Shown here: positions 26,805 through 35,670 of the stretch, in pieces
Layout of the letters: each line of letters opens with the position of its first letter
How positions within the stretch are numbered: the first letter of the stretch is position 1
NCBI GenBank assembly: GCA_944320985.1
Contig: CALUJN010000078.1
Coordinates: 1 to 51,434 of the forward strand
DNA: 51,434 nucleotides
Origin: an uncultured Alistipes sp.
GTDB taxonomy: Bacteria > Bacteroidota > Bacteroidia > Bacteroidales > Rikenellaceae
Direction: 5' to 3'
Translations under genes and position numbers: made by a program
The notes under the pieces: generated by a model
Told to the model about the DNA's origin: nothing
Databases searched by the model: none
The model's input: the letters and a program-made list of their open reading frames with translations, nothing else

Positions 26805-27293
26805 ATGGAAAAGCAGACGAAAGTATTGGCCCTGGTCGCACACGACAACATGAAACGCGACCTGGCGGAGTGGGTAGATTGGAACAGCGACAAATTGAGT
26901 CGCCATCATCTGGTCTGTACGGGAACGACGGGCAAGATGGTCGAGCGGACGCTCCGTACACATCGTTCGGAGCACGAACAGGGAGAGGACCCCTCGCCGG
27001 AGTTGGAGATTACGCTGCTGAAATCGGGTCCGCTTGGCGGCGACCAGCAGCTGGGATCGATGATTGCGGACGGGAAGATCCATGCGCTGATCTTTTTCTG
27101 GGATCCGATGTCGGCACAGCCCCACGATGTGGATGTGAAGGCGTTGTTGCGCCTTGCGACGCTGTATAACGTTCCGACGGCCGTGAACCGTTCGTCGGCG
27201 GACTTTCTGATCTCGTCGCCTCTGTTCGAGGACGATGATTATCATCCGGTCGTGAAGGATTACAAGGCCTACATCGAACGGGTATTGAAATAG
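26805..27293 (+). CDS. mgsA: Methylglyoxal synthase
   Basis: 162 residues, slightly longer than the usual 150 or so because of an insertion near 55-65 (RSEHEQGEDPSPEL). It converts dihydroxyacetone phosphate to methylglyoxal and phosphate, a bypass of lower glycolysis. Family blocks: LALVAHDNMKRDLAEWV with His and Asp, CTGTTGKMVE, LLKSGPLGGDQQLG with the catalytic Asp, FFWDPMSAQPHDVDVKALLR with the catalytic His, and VPTAVNRSSADFLISS. Last gene of the mscS unit, followed by a strong terminator. Confidence 0.96.
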   Translation: MEKQTKVLALVAHDNMKRDLAEWVDWNSDKLSRHHLVCTGTTGKMVERTLRTHRSEHEQGEDPSPELEITLLKSGPLGGDQQLGSMIADGKIHALIFFWDPMSAQPHDVDVKALLRLATLYNVPTAVNRSSADFLISSPLFEDDDYHPVVKDYKAYIERVLK

Positions 27294-27358
27294 GGCGGGG
27301 GGAGTACACCTCCGCAACGGGGATTGTACCTCTGCAATGGGGGTATCCCTGTACGACG

Positions 27359-27389
27359 AAGAGCCGGTCCCGAGGGGCCGGCTCTTTTG
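27359..27389 (+). terminator. Terminator of the mscS-DUF5606-mgsA unit
   Basis: Stem AAGAGCCGG-(T)-CCC / GGG-CCGGCTCTT with loop GAG and a single bulged T, followed by TTG. The short spacer before it (27300-27345) holds two near copies of GTACCTCTGCAATGGGG. Confidence 0.8.
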
Positions 27390-27527
27390 TCTTTTCGTCT
27401 TCTTCGGAAAGGCTCCATCCATCCGGGGCGGTCGGATCGACTCTCATGACCTGCCCCTCCCCGGAGCTGCCTCTCCACGGACCTGCACTCCCTCCCTCCT
27501 CGAGGCGACGGCCCATCCCGTCGACAG

Positions 27528-28550
27528 CTACAGGTCGTGCGACAGGGGAGCCGGTACGGCCTCCGAAAGGTCATATCCGCCCCAATGTTCGGCAACGTAG
27601 TCGAGCGTAGCGAACAACTCGTCGATGTCGAGCGATGTGACGAGTTTCATCCGTGTGGACTTGAAGTCGGGCAGCCCCTTGAAATAGTTGGTCAGATGGC
27701 GGCGCATCTCGAAGATACCCACCTTGTCACCCTTTATTTCGAGCGATTTGCGCAGATGCTCCTTGGCGATGGCCACGCGCTCGATGACCGATGGCTGTGG
27801 CATAACCTCGCCTGTTGCGAGATAGTGCTTGATCTCCCGGAAGATCCAGGGCCTTCCGTAGGTTGCGCGGCCGATCATTACACCGTCGACGCCGTATCGG
27901 TCGAACATCTCCCGGGCCTTCGGTCCGGAGTCGACATCTCCGTTCCCGATGATCGGAATATGGATCCGGGGATTGTTTTTCACGGCGCCGATGAGGGTCC
28001 AGTCAGCCTCGCCGCGATACATCTGGGCACGGGTCCGGCCGTGAATGGTTAGTGCGGCAATCCCGACGTCCTGCAGGCGGAGGGCGATCTCCTCGATGTT
28101 TTTCGAGTCGTTGTCCCAGCCGAGTCGGGTTTTGACCGTCACGGGGGTATGGACAGCCTGAACGATCTGCCTGGTCATTTCGACCATCAGGTCGGGATTG
28201 CGCATCATGCCCGACCCGGCGCCGCGGCCTGCGATCTTCTTGACGGGGCATCCGAAATTGATGTCGATGATATCGGGTCCGGCGGCTTCGGCCATGCGTG
28301 CGGCCTCGACCATGGGTTCGATCAGATGCCCGTATATCTGGATGCCGACGGGACGCTCGGCGTTGTCGATTTCGAGTTTTTTGAGCGACTTGGCTGCGTC
28401 CCGGATCAAGCCGTCCGATGAGATGAATTCGGTGTAAACGACGTCGGCTCCGAACCGTTTGCACATGTATCGGAACGAAGGATCGGTGACGTCCTCCATC
28501 GGTGCGAGCAGCAGGGGCTGCTCACCCAGTTCGATGTCTGCGATTTTCAT
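27528..28550 (-). CDS. dusB: tRNA-dihydrouridine synthase
   Basis: 340 residues, DusB length. An FMN enzyme that reduces uridines in tRNA to dihydrouridine using NADPH. TIM-barrel blocks: LLLAPMEDVTDPSFR (FMN contact), VYTEFISSDGL, VGIQIYGH, DINFGCPVKKIAGRGAGSG with the catalytic Cys, TVKTRLGWDN, TIHGRTRAQMYRGEADW, PIIGNGDVDSG and DGVMIGRATYGRPWIF. The helical tRNA-binding domain follows from about 250. Its ATG overlaps the stop of the upstream membrane-protein gene by four bases (ATGA), so translation is coupled. Confidence 0.95.
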   Translation of the reverse strand: MKIADIELGEQPLLLAPMEDVTDPSFRYMCKRFGADVVYTEFISSDGLIRDAAKSLKKLEIDNAERPVGIQIYGHLIEPMVEAARMAEAAGPDIIDINFGCPVKKIAGRGAGSGMMRNPDLMVEMTRQIVQAVHTPVTVKTRLGWDNDSKNIEEIALRLQDVGIAALTIHGRTRAQMYRGEADWTLIGAVKNNPRIHIPIIGNGDVDSGPKAREMFDRYGVDGVMIGRATYGRPWIFREIKHYLATGEVMPQPSVIERVAIAKEHLRKSLEIKGDKVGIFEMRRHLTNYFKGLPDFKSTRMKLVTSLDIDELFATLDYVAEHWGGYDLSEAVPAPLSHDL

Positions 28551-29833
28551 GCTTCCTCTTCGATTGGAGGTTTGTGGTATACGACGAGGATTTTATCGAT
28601 CCGAGCGCCGTCCATGTCGACAATTTCGAACGAGAAACCTTCCCATTCGATCTTTTCACCGGTTTCGGGGATGTGTCCGAGCAGATCGAGGATCAGCCCG
28701 CTGACGGTGTTGTATGCATTTGCGGGCATGTCGTCCTCGACACCGAATGCCGCGAGGAAGTCGTAGAAGGGGCATTGCCCGTCTACAAGACAGCTTCCGT
28801 CGTCTCGACGGACGATATCGGGCTCTTCGCGCGGGTCGGGCAACTCGCCGACCAGGGCCTCGAAGATATCCTTCAGGGTGATGATACCGCGTGTAAGGCC
28901 GAATTCGTCGCAAATGATGCCGTATCCGAGCTGTTCGCTGCGGAGCTGTTCGAGGGCGTTGTATACCTCGAACTCCTCGTGGAAGAATTTTCCGGGGGTA
29001 AGGATCCTGCGGATGTCGAACCCGGGTTCGTTGAGGTGGAGGAAGAGATCCTTGAGATAAACCACGCCGAGGAGTTTGTCGAGACTTCCGTCGCCCACGG
29101 GATATCGGTTGTGAGGGGCCTTTGCGACGATTTCGTGAATCTGTTGGGGCGTCATGTCCACGTCGATCCATGCGATTTCGCTGCGATGGGTCATGATCGA
29201 CTCGACGGTGCGGTCTCCGAGCGAGAAGACCCTTCCGACGATCTGCTGCTCGACCTGCTGGACTTCGCCGACTTCGGCCCCCTCCTGGATGATGGATCGG
29301 ATTTCCGCCTCGGTGACTTTGCTTTCGGCCTTCTGGAGACCCAGGATCCGGGTCACGGCGGCGGTGCTTTTTGCGAGGAGCCATACGAACGGCGATGCGA
29401 TAGCCGCGAGGATTCCCATGGGTCTTGCGACGATCTTGGCGGCGCTTTCCGCCGCGGACATTCCGATTCGTTTTGGGACGAGTTCACCGAAGATGATCGT
29501 CAGATAGGTTACGACGATGACGATGAGGACCTGAGCAATGACCGTCGCCGAACGCAGGGGAATTCCTGCCGTTGCGAGCTGCTGTCCGAACTTTGCGGCG
29601 AGGGTGTCCCCGGAGTAGATACCGGTGAGGATTCCGATCAGGGTGATCCCGATCTGCACGGTGGATAGGAACCGATCGGGGTCTTTTGCCAGCCGGAGGG
29701 CCTTTCGGGCGCCTTTGCTTCCTTGCCGGGCCTGCATTTCGAGGTTTGATTTCCGAGCGGAGACGAGCGCCATTTCGGACATGGCGAATAGGCCGTTGAG
29801 GAGAATCAGCAGGACGATGATGAGAATTTCCAT
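28547..29833 (-). CDS. CNNM/CBS-domain membrane protein (hemolysin-related, CorC/HlyC)
   Basis: 428 residues from ATG 29833. The N-terminal CNNM (DUF21) domain begins MEILIIVLLILLNGLFAMSE and has about four membrane helices (about 1-22, 57-80, 93-115, 128-150) with FGELVPKRIG between them. A CBS pair follows (VESIMTHRSEIAWID, ITLKDIFEALVGEL) and a C-terminal CorC_HlyC domain (EKIEWEGFSFEIVDMDGARI). Such proteins take part in magnesium or cobalt efflux or membrane ion balance; true hemolysin activity should not be assumed. A much longer open frame to 32050 is a shadow of argS. Operon with dusB. Confidence 0.92.
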   Translation of the reverse strand: MEILIIVLLILLNGLFAMSEMALVSARKSNLEMQARQGSKGARKALRLAKDPDRFLSTVQIGITLIGILTGIYSGDTLAAKFGQQLATAGIPLRSATVIAQVLIVIVVTYLTIIFGELVPKRIGMSAAESAAKIVARPMGILAAIASPFVWLLAKSTAAVTRILGLQKAESKVTEAEIRSIIQEGAEVGEVQQVEQQIVGRVFSLGDRTVESIMTHRSEIAWIDVDMTPQQIHEIVAKAPHNRYPVGDGSLDKLLGVVYLKDLFLHLNEPGFDIRRILTPGKFFHEEFEVYNALEQLRSEQLGYGIICDEFGLTRGIITLKDIFEALVGELPDPREEPDIVRRDDGSCLVDGQCPFYDFLAAFGVEDDMPANAYNTVSGLILDLLGHIPETGEKIEWEGFSFEIVDMDGARIDKILVVYHKPPIEEEA

Positions 29834-29859
29834 GTGCAGGATCAGAATGATTCGATGTG

Positions 29860-29891
29860 CAAAGATAATGCAAGCGTTGTGGAAAAGCAAA
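29860..29891 (-). promoter_or_regulatory. Promoter of the CNNM/CBS-dusB operon
   Basis: Minus strand TTTG (29891-29888), 20-base spacer, TATCTTTG (29867-29860). It fixes the start at 29833 with a short leader. Confidence 0.78.
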
Positions 29892-29932
29892 AAGAAAGGG
29901 GCAGAAGGGATTGGTAATTCGATGAAAAGCGT

Positions 29933-29940
29933 TAAATTTG
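29933..29940 (+). promoter_or_regulatory. -7 element TAAATTTG of argS
   Basis: Exact TAnnTTTG match 23 bases before the argS ATG, with a loose -33 TTGG 18 bases upstream. Confidence 0.68.
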
Positions 29941-29962
29941 CGATCAAAATCGAAGGAAGACA

Positions 29963-31750
29963 ATGAATATCGAAAACTATCTTACGGAAGCGGTTCGGCA
30001 GGCGGTCGAAGCGCTGTACGGGCCTCTGGGAGAAGAACAGCTTCAGCTTCAGAAGACGCGGCGGGAGTTCGAGGGCGACTATACGCTTGTGACGTTTCCG
30101 CTGCTCAGGAAGAGCCGGAAATCGCCCGAGGCTACGGCGCAGGAGATCGGCGAATACCTGACAACCCACGTGCCGGAGATCCGCTCCTATAACGTAATTA
30201 AGGGCTTCCTGAACCTCGTTTTGGACGCCTCGTTCTGGTCGGGTCGTTTCACGGAGCTTGCATCCGACGAACACTATGGGGAGGCCCCTGCGACGGGCCG
30301 CACGATCATGATCGAGTACTCGTCGCCGAACACGAACAAGCCGCTCCACCTGGGTCATATCCGCAACAACCTGCTGGGCTACTCCGTTGCGCAGATTCTC
30401 AAGGCGAACGGACATACGGTCATCAAGGCGAACCTGGTGAACGACCGGGGTATCCACATCTGCAAGTCGATGCTTGCGTGGAAACTCTACGGCGGGGGCG
30501 AGACTCCCGAATCGTCGGGTATGAAGGGCGACCACCTGGTCGGGAAATACTACGTGGAGTTCGACAAACACTACAAGTCCCAGATCAAGGAGTTGATGGC
30601 CGCCGGACAGTCGGAGGAGGAAGCGAAGAAGAATGCGCCGATTATGCGCGAAGCGCAGGAGATGCTGCGCAAATGGGAGGCCCGGGATCCGGAGGTCTAC
30701 ACGCTGTGGGAGACGATGAACGGCTGGGTCTACGCGGGCTTCGACGTGACGTACAAGGCGCTGGGCGTGGACTTCGACAAGGTCTACTACGAGTCGCAGA
30801 CCTACCTTCTGGGCAAGTCGCTCGTGGAGGAGGGTCTGAAGAAGGGGGTCTTCTACCGGCGTCCGGACAACTCGGTTTGGATCGATCTGACGAGCGACGG
30901 ACTGGATGAGAAACTGCTGCTTCGCGGCGACGGGACGTCGGTCTACATGACGCAGGATCTGGGCACGGCCTACCGCCGCTTCGAGGATAACAAGCTCGAC
31001 GACATGATCTACGTCGTGGGCAACGAACAGAACTACCACTTCCAGGTGCTGAAGCTCGTGCTGAAGAAGCTGGGCTATGCGGAGTGGAGCGACCACATCA
31101 CGCACCTGTCGTACGGCATGGTCGAACTGCCCGAGGGGAAGATGAAGTCGCGCGAGGGGACGGTCGTTGATGCCGACGATCTGATCGCGGACATGGTTCA
31201 GACGGCGCGTGAGATGTCGGCCGAACTGGGCAAACTGGACGGCTGTACGGAAGAGGAGGCGAATGCCGTCTCGACGATGGTGGGCCTCGGAGCGCTGAAA
31301 TACTTCATTCTGAAGGTCGACCCGAAGAAGACGATGTTGTTCGACCCGCGCGAATCGATCGACTTCAACGGCAATACGGGACCGTTCATCCAGTATACGC
31401 ACGCGCGTATCTGTTCGGTTCTTCGCAAGGCCGCGGAGAGTGGGGTAGCAGTACCTGCGGAGATTGGTTCCGATGTGCCGCTGCTTGCGGAGGAGATCGA
31501 TCTGATCAAGACGCTGACGGAATATCCTGCAACGGTGAAGGCTGCGGGGGAGAACTTTGCGCCTTCGATCATCGGGGCTTACGTCTACGACCTGGCCAAA
31601 CAGTTCAACGGCTATTACCACGACCATTCGATCCTCAAGGAGGAGAACGCCGCGGTTCGTGGAATGCGCCTGGCTTTGGCGCAACAGGTTGCGCGTGTGA
31701 TCCGCAAGGGGATGTCGTTGCTGGGCATCGACGTTCCGGAACGCATGTAA
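29963..31750 (+). CDS. argS: Arginyl-tRNA synthetase
   Basis: 595 residues, normal length. Charges tRNA-Arg. The N-terminal additional domain (about 1-110) precedes the class I catalytic core: EYSSPNTNKPLHLGHIRNN contains the HIGH motif as HLGH (near 129-132), and the KMSKS region is present as KMKSREGTV. The family insert DQGIHICKSML-type block appears as VNDRGIHICKSMLAWKL. The C-terminal DALR anticodon-binding domain starts near 470 (GPFIQYTHARICSVL). Monocistronic: promoter at 29933 and strong terminator at 31797. Confidence 0.97.
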   Translation: MNIENYLTEAVRQAVEALYGPLGEEQLQLQKTRREFEGDYTLVTFPLLRKSRKSPEATAQEIGEYLTTHVPEIRSYNVIKGFLNLVLDASFWSGRFTELASDEHYGEAPATGRTIMIEYSSPNTNKPLHLGHIRNNLLGYSVAQILKANGHTVIKANLVNDRGIHICKSMLAWKLYGGGETPESSGMKGDHLVGKYYVEFDKHYKSQIKELMAAGQSEEEAKKNAPIMREAQEMLRKWEARDPEVYTLWETMNGWVYAGFDVTYKALGVDFDKVYYESQTYLLGKSLVEEGLKKGVFYRRPDNSVWIDLTSDGLDEKLLLRGDGTSVYMTQDLGTAYRRFEDNKLDDMIYVVGNEQNYHFQVLKLVLKKLGYAEWSDHITHLSYGMVELPEGKMKSREGTVVDADDLIADMVQTAREMSAELGKLDGCTEEEANAVSTMVGLGALKYFILKVDPKKTMLFDPRESIDFNGNTGPFIQYTHARICSVLRKAAESGVAVPAEIGSDVPLLAEEIDLIKTLTEYPATVKAAGENFAPSIIGAYVYDLAKQFNGYYHDHSILKEENAAVRGMRLALAQQVARVIRKGMSLLGIDVPERM

Positions 31751-31796
31751 GAGAAAAAAGCGGGGGAGGGCTCTGCGCTCTATTCCTCCTCCAAGC

Positions 31797-31836
31797 AAAA
31801 AGCGGAGACCTTCGTATGGAGGGTCTCCGCTTTTTT
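31797..31836 (+). terminator. Terminator after argS
   Basis: 14-bp stem AAAAAGCGGAGACC/GGTCTCCGCTTTTT followed by further T residues; the A run on the other side would also let it work on the minus strand, but no minus gene ends here. Confidence 0.92.
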
Positions 31837-31913
31837 GTTCCGCATCTCCAACGGAATCTCTTTGTCTGGGGCTTTTCGGCCGGTTTTGCTTTGTGGTACG
31901 AAACTTGCGAACG

Positions 31914-32939
31914 ATGCAGGTTGTAAACCAACACATATCGAACGTGAAAACAATCGTATCAACCATCGCACTTTCCGCTGCGATGCTGTGCGCTTCCGGA
32001 GCGACAGCGCAGACGACGGGCCAGGCCGCGAGCCCGGCTTCCGATACCACGATGCTGTCGGAGCAGGTCGAAGGGGACTATCTGGTCCGCCGATACCTGA
32101 TCCGCCGTGTCAACGACGTGGATTATTCGATCCATTATCGGATCAGTGTAGCGAAGCTCAATGCGGCGCTGAAGGGCAATACGCAGGCTCTGAACGAGAT
32201 GAACTCCTTTGTCGAGGGGCTGATGCAGGACACGACGCGCCGAGTCTGCGAGGTAATCATCACGGGTTATGCCTCTCCGGATGGGAGCGTGTCCTATAAT
32301 CAGAAGCTTGCGGCACAGCGAGCGAATGATTTCAAGGCCTACGTCGACGCGAAGTACGGCTTTTCGAAACACTACAACGTGACGGTGAAATCCGTTGCCG
32401 AGGATTGGAAGATGGCACACTCTGCGATAGCCACATCATCGATACCGGACCGGGCGATGGTTCTTCAGATCGTCGACGGGACCCAGGCTCCGATGGCGAA
32501 GGAACAGGCGCTGAAGCGTAATCCGGCGGTGTGGAACTACCTGGCCGAACAGATTCTGCCGCCGATGCGGCGGGTTGAGGTGATGATCGGCTATGCGACG
32601 GATCGCGTTGTCGAGGAGCGGATCCTGGTCAAGAAACCGGCACCCCAACCGGCAGTTCCTGCGAAGGATTACGTGGTTGTTGAGGAGGATGTGAACGGGG
32701 TGATTGTCGAGATGCCGGACAAGGGCGAGGTCCGCAAGGAGATGCGAGAGGAGTCGCATGCGGTGAAAAAGGAGGCAGAGGCCGCCCATCGTCTTGCGAA
32801 ACACGATGCACGTGAAGCCGCGAAGATTGCCCGCGCCCAGGAGAAGGCTGCGAAGCGGATCGCCAAGAAGGAGGCGAAGGCGGCCAAGAAGGCAGCCCGA
32901 GCTGCGAAGAAGACCTATAAGGATCTGGAGAAGATGTAA
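31914..32939 (+). CDS. OmpA-like periplasmic protein with Lys/Ala-rich tail
   Basis: 341 residues from ATG 31914 (a GTG at 31893 also opens the frame). The signal peptide covers about residues 1-33, ending ASGATAQ. The domain from about 55 to 230 resembles OmpA_C-type peptidoglycan-binding proteins of Bacteroidota: ITGYASPDGSVSYNQKLA then QRANDFKAYV. The last 85 residues are very rich in Lys, Ala, Glu and Arg (KKEAEAAHRLAKHDAREAAK onward), a likely charged helix. Probable cell-wall-associated periplasmic protein; exact role unknown. The upstream promoter is unclear. Ended by a very strong terminator. Confidence 0.68.
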   Translation: MQVVNQHISNVKTIVSTIALSAAMLCASGATAQTTGQAASPASDTTMLSEQVEGDYLVRRYLIRRVNDVDYSIHYRISVAKLNAALKGNTQALNEMNSFVEGLMQDTTRRVCEVIITGYASPDGSVSYNQKLAAQRANDFKAYVDAKYGFSKHYNVTVKSVAEDWKMAHSAIATSSIPDRAMVLQIVDGTQAPMAKEQALKRNPAVWNYLAEQILPPMRRVEVMIGYATDRVVEERILVKKPAPQPAVPAKDYVVVEEDVNGVIVEMPDKGEVRKEMREESHAVKKEAEAAHRLAKHDAREAAKIARAQEKAAKRIAKKEAKAAKKAARAAKKTYKDLEKM

Positions 32940-32968
32940 TCCGTCGCAGGAGCTTTTTTGTCGGCATG

Positions 32969-33008
32969 CCGGATGTCGGGGCGCTACAGCCCCGACATCC
33001 GGTTTTTT
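32969..33008 (+). terminator. Terminator after the OmpA-like gene
   Basis: Perfect 14-bp stem CCGGATGTCGGGGC/GCCCCGACATCCGG with a 6-base loop and T6. Confidence 0.95.
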
Positions 33009-33030
33009 CGCTCCATACCGCCCGGATATT

Positions 33031-33192
33031 GGTAAACTGCGCTTTTCCCGAATCCCGCCCGTAACCCCTTCTTTCCCGGACTTTCGCCCGGAAACCACGA
33101 GCCCCGCACCTCTCAACCCCGACTTTCCGCAGACCGGTAAGCTGCGCTTTCCCCGAATCCCGCCCGGAGCCCCTTCTCTTCTGGACTTCCGC
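33031..33192 (+). repeat. Two direct copies of a ~57-base sequence
   Basis: Copies begin GGTAAACTGCGCTTTTCC (33031) and GGTAAGCTGCGCTTTCCC (33136), 105 bases apart, and stay alike through AATCCCGCCCG and CCCCTTCT to about 33087 and 33192. Noncoding as far as I can see. Confidence 0.75.
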
Positions 33193-33385
33193 TCCTCCCG
33201 GACCTTTCTGGAAACTGCGCACCCCGCTCCTTCCCGAAAATCCGATCCGCTTGGGATCCGGTGAACCCTTCCCCGAAAACCGCAGGACTCTGCCTCTTCC
33301 GAGCCTTCACCAGCCCGGATTCCCGCCCCGAGATCTGTATTCCCACACCTTGCCCTGCCCGTGAAAAAGAGCCGGTCGGGAACGA

Positions 33386-33416
33386 TTTGCGGGAAAGAAA
33401 AAACTTTCTAACTTTG
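33386..33416 (+). promoter_or_regulatory. Promoter of the YejM-like gene
   Basis: TTTG (33386-33389), 19-base spacer, TAACTTTG (33409-33416); an ideal Bacteroidota promoter 30 bases before ATG 33446. Confidence 0.85.
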
Positions 33417-33445
33417 CAGCGCATTTCACTCTCTTGTACTTAGAT

Positions 33446-35290
33446 ATGAAGACATTATCCAGAAAGGAGCGTGCCCTTGAGGGGTTGGCTTATTACGCGG
33501 TTTCTGTTTTGATCCTGGCCGTAGAGTTTTTCATCTATCTGATCCGGGGACAGCAGGCCGGTTACATGGATTTCGGAGGCTGGGTTTACTTCATCTGTTC
33601 ATGCCTGTCACAGGCGGCCCAGTTGGCCCTGTTTCCCTATCTGATCTTTTATCTGCCCCTTGCGCTGACGGGCTGGCGGCGTACGGCCGCGACGCTTCAG
33701 GTCGGACTTACGGCCGTTATGTGTATCCTGGTCTACCTGAACAGCCAGGTCTATGCGCTGTATCGTTTCCATATCAACGGATTTGTTCTCAATCTGGTCT
33801 TCGGTGAGGGCGCCGGGGACATCTTCGAATTTGCGCCGATGGTCTACCTCAAACAGGCCCTGCTGTTCGGCGTGCTTCTTCTTCTCACGATCGGGGGCTG
33901 GCGACTGGCGCGGTACGTGAGCCGCCGTTTCGGTCGGCGCCTGGTGTGGCCCACGGTTTTGACGGTCCTCGGCGTGACGCTTTTCGCCCAATTGTATCAT
34001 GCCTACGGGGCCTTTGTCCAGAAGCCGTCTATTCTTAAGAGTACGTCGGTGATTCCGTTCTATTATCCTTTGAGTGCGAATCGTCTGATGTTGAAGCTGG
34101 GCGTGACACCTCCCCCCAATTCGGGACTGAATTTTGGGGGACGGGCCAGCAATTCGGTCTCTTATCCGCGTGAGCCGCTGCAGATTACGCCGCCGGATTC
34201 GTTGCCGAACATCGTCTTTATCCTCATCGACTCCTGGAACAAGCGAACGCTGACTCCGGAGTGTATGCCTCACGTCTCGCGTTTTGCCGCGGAACACACT
34301 CTTTTCGACAACCATTTCAGCAGCAGCAACGGAACGCGGAACAGCGTTTTCGGGCTGTTTTTCGGCTTGCCGGGCTACTATTGGGATGCCTTTGAGGCGG
34401 ACCATGTGCGTCCGTTGCTGATTCGGGAGTTGCAGGATCTTGGGTACGACATCCGGGCCTATTCGAGTGCGACGCTGCAGTCTCCGCCCTTCGATCGGGT
34501 TGTTTTCGGCGATGTGCCGGATATTCGAGTCCGCACCGAAGGCGACAGCTCCTGCCAGCGGGATTCTACGCTCACGGCGAATTTTCTCTCGGATCTGGGA
34601 CCGCTGTCGGAATCCGGGCGTCCGTTCTTCTCGTTTCTCTTCTATGACCTTCCTCATGCCATTGCCGTTCCGGCCTCGAAGAACACCCGCTTCCAGCCGG
34701 CCTGGGAGTATGCGGACTATACGCGTCTGAACAACGATATCGATCCGACACCGTTCTTCAATCTCTACCGGAACTGTTGCCATGAGGACGACCGCCTGAT
34801 CGGTCAGGTTCTCGATTCGTTGCGGAGCCGGGGCCTGCTTGAGAATACGATCGTTGTGCTTACCGGGGACCATTCGCAGGAGTTCAACGAGAACCGGAAG
34901 AATTTCTGGGGCCATAACGGGAACTTTTCGCGCTGGCAGCTGGAGGTTCCGATGATCGTCCGGATTCCGGGGATTCCGGCTGGGCGCTATACGCACCGCA
35001 CGACGCATTACGATTTGGTTCCGACGCTGTTGCGGAGTCTGGGCGTGAGCAATCCCGCCTCGGACTATTCGATGGGCTATCCGCTGACCGATCCGACGCC
35101 CCGCGGGTGGCACTTTGCGGGGAGCGGGATGAACTACGCCTTTGTGATCGACGATGACAAGATTCTGGAGAAGAAGGTCAACGGCGTATTGGAGATCACG
35201 GACCGGGATTTGAACCCGATCGATTCGTACCGGATCGATCCGGAAGCATTTGACCGGGCGATGAGCCGTTTGAATTCGTTCTACAAATAG
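33446..35290 (+). CDS. YejM/PbgA-like inner-membrane protein with sulfatase-fold domain
   Basis: 614 residues from ATG 33446. Five membrane helices (about 14-33, 44-73, 83-103, 135-152, 167-185) precede a periplasmic alkaline-phosphatase-superfamily domain from about 253 (LPNIVFILIDSW). The junction IPFYYPLSANRLMLKLG and the block SSNGTRNSVFGLFFGLPG resemble E. coli YejM (PbgA/LapC), which senses LPS and controls LpxC stability, more than LTA synthases. Asp262 and Thr297 sit where the superfamily has metal ligand and nucleophile; DHSQEFNENRKNFWGHNG also fits. YejM itself is thought not to be catalytic, so activity here is open. Alternatives: LtaS-like or phosphoethanolamine-transferase-like enzyme. 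Confidence 0.8.
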   Translation: MKTLSRKERALEGLAYYAVSVLILAVEFFIYLIRGQQAGYMDFGGWVYFICSCLSQAAQLALFPYLIFYLPLALTGWRRTAATLQVGLTAVMCILVYLNSQVYALYRFHINGFVLNLVFGEGAGDIFEFAPMVYLKQALLFGVLLLLTIGGWRLARYVSRRFGRRLVWPTVLTVLGVTLFAQLYHAYGAFVQKPSILKSTSVIPFYYPLSANRLMLKLGVTPPPNSGLNFGGRASNSVSYPREPLQITPPDSLPNIVFILIDSWNKRTLTPECMPHVSRFAAEHTLFDNHFSSSNGTRNSVFGLFFGLPGYYWDAFEADHVRPLLIRELQDLGYDIRAYSSATLQSPPFDRVVFGDVPDIRVRTEGDSSCQRDSTLTANFLSDLGPLSESGRPFFSFLFYDLPHAIAVPASKNTRFQPAWEYADYTRLNNDIDPTPFFNLYRNCCHEDDRLIGQVLDSLRSRGLLENTIVVLTGDHSQEFNENRKNFWGHNGNFSRWQLEVPMIVRIPGIPAGRYTHRTTHYDLVPTLLRSLGVSNPASDYSMGYPLTDPTPRGWHFAGSGMNYAFVIDDDKILEKKVNGVLEITDRDLNPIDSYRIDPEAFDRAMSRLNSFYK

Positions 35291-35301
35291 CGGGCGAAGG
35301 G

Positions 35302-35332
35302 TTTGCGAATCCGAAATGAATTGTTATCTTTG
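35302..35332 (+). promoter_or_regulatory. Promoter of the 95-residue protein gene
   Basis: TTTG (35302-35305), 19-base spacer, TATCTTTG (35325-35332), starting just after the previous stop codon. Confidence 0.82.
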
Positions 35333-35361
35333 TCTGAGCAAAATATCAAAACCACGATAAT

Positions 35362-35649
35362 ATGGCAAATTTACGTACCTTGAAAAAGGAGATCGACTAC
35401 CGCCTCGAGGAGGTTGTATTCGATTGCGACATGGCGATCTGCTTCCAGCCCTCGAAGGAGAAGGAGATCTTTGAAGTGATGCAGGAGGCTGTATCCGTCC
35501 GTAACGACCTGTTCTCTAAGGCAATGAATCCTGCCGAGCCTCATAACCGTTCGCTTGTGCGCAAGCACTATGCAGCGCTTCGGGCCGAGATCGAGGAGTC
35601 GTTCGGGAAGCTTTTCGAGAAGCTGAGCAAGATCAACGAGGCGAAGTAG
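35362..35649 (+). CDS. Small helical protein of unknown function
   Basis: 95 residues, MANLRTLKKEIDYRLEEVVF, then DCDMAICFQPSKEKEIFEVM and a helical rest ending EKLSKINEAK. No signal peptide, membrane segment or known motif; predicted mostly helical and cytosolic. I do not recognise a named family, though its compact form and own strong promoter and terminator suggest a conserved, well-expressed gene. It stands alone between the YejM-like gene and the TlpA-like lipoprotein gene. Confidence 0.8.
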   Translation: MANLRTLKKEIDYRLEEVVFDCDMAICFQPSKEKEIFEVMQEAVSVRNDLFSKAMNPAEPHNRSLVRKHYAALRAEIEESFGKLFEKLSKINEAK

Positions 35650-35670
35650 CCTGCCGAAGAGTTGAAGACA

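Larger units (their letters stand above)
32940..33445. other. 506-base spacer: terminator, direct repeats, promoter
   Basis: No gene is supported. It holds the terminator at 32969, a C-rich stretch with two long direct repeats (33031 and 33136), and the promoter at 33386-33416. Between repeats the + strand is pyrimidine-rich and contains many CCCG and TTCC words. Confidence 0.7.

Noticed and set aside
29834-32050. Extension of the CNNM/CBS frame to 1167 residues
   Set aside because: The added part is antisense to argS, has no family similarity and lies upstream of the clear promoter at 29860-29891.
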